A DNA stretch of 64,000 nt, from contig NW_026570305.1 of NCBI RefSeq assembly GCF_019649055.1, forward strand, positions 496,001-560,000. Direction: 5' to 3'. A model generated the notes under the pieces. It had not been told where the DNA came from. It made no database searches and was given only the letters and a program-made list of their open reading frames with translations. Of the stretch, positions 59,893 through 64,000 are shown one piece after another; position 1 is the first letter of the stretch; every line of letters starts with the position of its first letter. The position numbers were made by a program, and so were the translations under genes. The stretch is from Paramacrobiotus metropolitanus (Eukaryota > Tardigrada > Eutardigrada > Parachela > Macrobiotidae).

Positions 59893-62290
59893 TTATGAGG
59901 ACTTCACGGGTTTCTGGTCCTTCTTCAGCTTCATCACCGCGCACCCGAAAAAATGCTTGACCTCCGGTAATCGGCATTCGTGGAGCGTCCACCTGTCGCT
60001 GCTCTCGTCGTAGACCTCAATGGAATCCGAATCCTCAGAATCCGAATCCTCAGAGTCCGAATCCTCAGAATCCGAATCCCCAGAATCCGAAGAGTCATTG
60101 CCACCGAGAACATAAACCTTTCCGTCCACGCAAGCGGCTCCCGCACCACTGCGCTCCCTGACCATATTCGCTGCCATAAAATAAACCAAGCCCAAATCAG
60201 CATCAGCAAAACCCAAACATGCCAAGAATACCCGTACTCACCTTTTTGCACCCACTGATTAGCTGCGGGGTTGAAGGCCTCCACGCAGCGCGCGTTTTCC
60301 GTAACGTTTCCACCTGATAGCAAACCAGATGCATGTTCACCATTCAGTTGTAAAATTTCTCTGCTTCGTATTAGCACTGTTTCTCATGCGTACCGACAAC
60401 GTAGATCAGTCCGCTGGGACCCACGCAGCCCGCGCAACCGCTACGCGCCGTTGGCATATCGGCCAGTCTACTCCATACATCGGCTGCTGGATCGTACGAA
60501 AAGACTGCATGGCTGCTACCAACTGCGGAAACCCCTCCAAACGTGTACAGTCGATCTCCGCACGCAACCATGGCGAACTTGCTGAGTCCAAAGGGTAGTT
60601 CGGCCACGAACTGCCAGCCGTTGGTTTGCGGATCGTACACCTCCACGAACGTCATGGGCGCATTGCCATGTTCTTGATAACCACCGGCAGTGTAGATTCG
60701 TCCGTTCAGCGTCGCCGTGCAGCCATCATACCGTTCGATGTTCGTCTTCGCGCAATCCACCCACTGGTTAGCCGTGGCATCGTACCGGCGGACGTCTGAT
60801 ACACCGTCCCTGGATCTGGATGGGAATGTTCGTCCGCCACAGACAAACAAGGAGTGTCCGTCCAGCACCGCCACCCCGCATCCGGTCAACAGGGCTGGTA
60901 AATTCGCCAGGCGCCATACGGTTGCGGTGGACGGACTGAAGACGTCCACTGTGGACAGGGAGCGTTCTCCGTCGTAGCCACCCACACATACAATAACTGT
61001 TTGGAACTCTAAACGAAAAAAAGCCGTCTCAGATATCGGACGTAGCACGGAGTTAATTTCAGGAAAACCAACAACAGTTTAAAAGGGAAACTATCATCAT
61101 TACTTCAAGAATAACAAAATAACTATCGTCACAGAAAACGGTTACCACGGGTAATTTAAATACTGGACAGGTTAAAACCGTTTAGAAAGGTACATGGATT
61201 ACGTACTGTTCTTACCGAAATATTCTCGTGGTCGGCGACGCGTTGCAACTGTCTCAGCACTCCAGTAATTTGAAACATTTCCCGGGCCAGAGTTAGTAAG
61301 GAAATCCACAAGATCCAAAAAGTATTTCTCGTGGCAAGTCAAACCGAGGAACGCAGTACGAACTGACTGTAGGACATCGGTTAGGTGTGCCGTTCGTCCA
61401 GCGCGGTCATAATCAATCCATCGATGCACAGCTTCGAAAACCTGATCCTCGGTTTCCACGAACAGATTATCGGACGCAAGCAGCTCCATTATCTGTAACG
61501 TCAGGCTAACTATTTTAGTAGCGTCTCTCAGCAAATAAACCGTCATTGAGATCTGGAGCTTTGCGTGACCTTTTCGGGGTTGATCAGCAAGAAATCCTGG
61601 GTCTTGGCGACTCGAACAAAATTTTGAAGGATGTAGATGTGCGCTTTCTCGGCCAAACGCGGATTATGGTGCATCCCAGCTAAACACTGCACCCGCAGAC
61701 AGTTGGACGCGTTGAGGCGACTCTCCAGGAAATCCCAGCACATTCTCACCACGGGAGCGAAATCCAGAAACAGCGCCGCAACCAGAAGTGGCTCCACGTT
61801 CTCTTCGGCAACTGCAATGTCCAGCGTGTACGCATAGGTCACCAATCTAAAGAATCATACAGAAAGCAATATTTAGGATCTGCCCGCAAATGCAGTGACG
61901 AGAAAGGAAATCACGGCTGAAAATGGTATGGAAATCTTCGTAATGGTCGTGGAAAACCACGCGAACTTGTTAAACATATTCCAAGAAACTACCACAAGTT
62001 CTTTCTGCTACTTACTCTGTTAACGTGCGGCTATCGATGTTGCGCAGCTGGATGTCGCGATCCGCTGATTCTTTGTAGTCCGACGTGAACATGGTGAGGA
62101 AGTACGTGCTGTGCGCACTCAGCACAATGCGATGACAGGGAATACCAGCGGCCGCCTCTTCTGCACCTTTGAGGAACACATCACACAGGATCCCCATCGT
62201 CTGCAAACTACGTAATCGGCCCACGAATCCATCCATGCCGCTGCGAGGGTTGCCGGGTTCTGCTGGCAACGGAGAATCCCCTGAAGACAT
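59893..62290 (-). CDS. BTB-BACK-Kelch (KLHL-type) Cul3 adaptor
   Basis: Six exons on the minus strand: 62016-62290, 61570-61846, 61216-61492, 60394-61008, 60242-60313 and 59893-60170, all phase-consistent, 597 residues. The start is the ATG at 62290 in CACCATGTC. BTB: CDVFLKG, FLTMFTSDYKES, LVTYAYT. BACK: LNASNCLRV, then ELLASDNLFVETEDQVFEAV and HRWIDYD. Six kelch repeats follow, each with GG and a distant W (CVGGYDGER, TFGGVSAV, YVVGGNV, YVLGG). The last blade is interrupted by a Ser/Asp/Glu repeat (SDSED repeated). Such proteins present kelch-bound substrates to Cul3 ubiquitin ligase. Intron 2 (77 bp, donor GTCACG) is the weakest junction. None of its short introns carries the 15-base motif. 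Confidence 0.88.
60022..60097. repeat. Coding minisatellite (SDSED repeat) in kelch gene
   Basis: Units built on CAGAATCCGAATCCT (15 bp) repeat about four to five times with small changes. On the minus strand they encode repeated Ser-Asp-Ser-Glu-Asp between the GGN and IEVYD halves of the last kelch blade. Confidence 0.85.
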
Positions 62291-63890
62291 GGTGGGTCCC
62301 CGTCGGGTATGTGGGTTAGGGAAGTGGAATACTGTGGGAAGGCTCGCGCCTGTGGCTAACGGAGAGACGGTAAGAATCGGGCTAACAATGAGCTCTCTAC
62401 AGTAAGAAATTACAGTCACTGTATGACTGGAAGATTTACATTATACCTTCATACACCAGGTACACCCAACCTGACAGCTTATCAAAATTGATTAATTTTG
62501 GGTCGACAGACTGCAACAAAATACGAATTGAAATTAATGTCAAACGTTTGGATATTGTATACCAGAACGATATTGTGCTGAATTCAGCCTGTATAGCTTC
62601 AGACGGCTAAATCAGCTTAATCCAATTGGGTGACAGCCATTGCGAGACGCCCGATTAATTATCTGCGCTTAAGCAAGGCGAATTAAATAAGTTTTCACCT
62701 TTCTGATTCCCTGAAAAAGGCGTGGCTAAATTTAAGCCGATTTCGGCCGGAGGCTCAAAGCTGACAATGAAACTCAAGCAGCGTATGTACTGTGTACTCG
62801 TATTATCTTAGCCGACCCGAAGGCCAGCGGAACACTGCGCCCGCCGGATCACAACTTATTGCATGCACTATTCTCGCAGTACAGTGGTAGTATGTCTCGC
62901 AGTTCTCTGTAGTATGTACCCTTGTCAGATATGGATTTACTGATATCACTTTTCGTTGTATTATTGACATTTCCATCTTGTTTATGTATTATGGCGAAAT
63001 TGCGTTAACTGTGAACTGAATATTAAAACAGTTAGCGAGAAAAGTGAAGTCAAATCCGTGGAAAATTTCCTGTACGCTTTGATTCAACGTGATTCAGTTG
63101 CCGCCGGCAATTTGCAGACGGAGTGCTATAAAACTGCATTTTCTTTCGATCAATAGTGTTGGCGATCTGCCGGTTTTTTTCTATAAGAATACGTACTTTC
63201 TTTTCCGCTGTTTTCGTTAGCCATCCGAACCGAACAACTTGTCCATCGCCATAAAAAAGACGGTAATAAGTAAAGAAACTGATTTTATTCGCCCCAATAC
63301 ATAAATAAAAAACCGTTTTTAAACTTTACGTCTACATATCTGCACGCCGATCCGATATTTCCGAACATTAGCGTAAATTTAAACCCGACACTTTTACATA
63401 CATGTTCTGAAACGTACCGCCGGTACCGGTACACCGTACACAAGTATAAGTCCCCAATATGTACACGATGATGTCACTGGTATCACACCCTTAAACAACT
63501 TTCTGATAAATTTTTAATCGCTTTTGTTGAAGTTTTATAATAACTGAAGTTGAACCGTGACCGTAAATTTAAATACCGAGGGTCAATCCTGTTAGAAGCC
63601 ATTTCCTTGTCCCATATCGGCTCGTGTGACGTATCGTTTTACAAAATCAGCGTCCTGTATACACAAATTGTCAACCTTAGCACTTTCACGCGGACCGCGT
63701 TATGGAAAATTCACACAGTCAATACGCGGCACAGCATGTATGTGGTTGTTGTTCAAATATTCAATCGACTGCAGGTCTATGCAAATGGCGGACTGATTAA
63801 CACTGTTTAATTTACCAAGTAAAAAAGCCATACAGGAATGACTGGCCTGTTTCGAATAGAATAATGGATTTTCTATATAAACTCTGAAAC
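62291..63890. other. 5' flank of the kelch gene, no supported gene
   Basis: The exon-1 frame is open upstream of the chosen ATG but lacks another ATG. A GC-richer patch lies near 62810-62860. Nothing else recognised. Confidence 0.4.
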
Positions 63891-63988
63891 TGCATTCTCG
63901 GCTAAACACTTACCATGACATTGGATTAGGCTAAATAGCTGCATTCTCGGCTAAACACTTACCATGACATTGGATTAGGCTAAATAGC
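63891..63988. repeat. Perfect 49-bp tandem duplication
   Basis: 63891-63939 and 63940-63988 are identical (beginning TGCATTCTCGGC). Each unit contains CACTTACCATGAC, whose reverse strand reads ATG followed at once by a consensus donor GTAAGTG. Confidence 0.9.
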
Positions 63989-64000
63989 TGACTGCTTAAG

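Noticed and set aside
59980-60258. Open frame on the + strand across the acidic repeat
   Set aside because: It is the reverse of the kelch exon; the Arg/Ile repeat is a mirror of the SDSED codons.

Overview
This is a nuclear window from an animal. Genes are split by short GT-AG introns (about 70-900 bp), exons are GC-rich in an AT-rich background, core promoters look like TATA boxes, and the protein families are animal ones: MICAL, a BTB-Kelch adaptor, Ly6/uPAR GPI-type proteins, an Ig-domain secreted protein, a CDK7-like kinase and PGRMC. Intron size and the retroelement type suggest a compact invertebrate genome, perhaps ecdysozoan. I cannot name the species.

Layout. 1-4100: a C-poor region with a TATA-like site, short dispersed repeats, a possible 3' end of an unidentified gene, a 79-bp tandem array, and a decayed PGRMC-like pseudogene. 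6480-7755 (+): a BTB/BACK gene that ends in an apparent HMG box. 8067-9323 (-): a three-exon Ly6/GPI gene. 10502-14402 (-): a five-exon CDK7-like kinase. 14403-23511: mostly non-coding; it holds a probable divergent promoter, one probable non-coding exon, and the likely core promoter and 5' UTR exon of MICAL.

23558-54218 is the core of the window: a tandem array of three MICAL copies (flavin monooxygenase, CH, LIM, C-terminal coiled-coil/bMERB). Copy 1 keeps all 17 coding exons but has single-base frame breaks. Copy 2 has lost most of the monooxygenase and CH exons but keeps LIM and the C-terminus. Copy 3 keeps most of the monooxygenase, CH and linker exons but stops before LIM. A fourth fragment, exon 5 only, lies at 57409. 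Non-LTR retroelement pieces with an RT and a restriction-like endonuclease tail, a Harbinger-type MITE and a foldback element sit in the array.

54245-64000: an intronless Ly6 gene (-), a degenerate non-LTR element (+), an unknown ORF, a two-Ig secreted protein (+), and a six-exon BTB-BACK-Kelch gene (-) with a serine/aspartate repeat inside its last kelch blade.

Most unusual signals: (1) a 15-base motif, about TCGTAGTGYAGTGGC, occurs about once in most introns longer than about 290 bp, mostly on the sense strand of the host gene, and survives in paralogous introns whose flanks have diverged. (2) MICAL exon 10 reads through its donor into a conserved hydrophobic tail in copies 1 and 3, suggesting a membrane-anchored short isoform. 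(3) A non-coding block of about 280 bp in MICAL intron 1 is far better conserved than its flanks.
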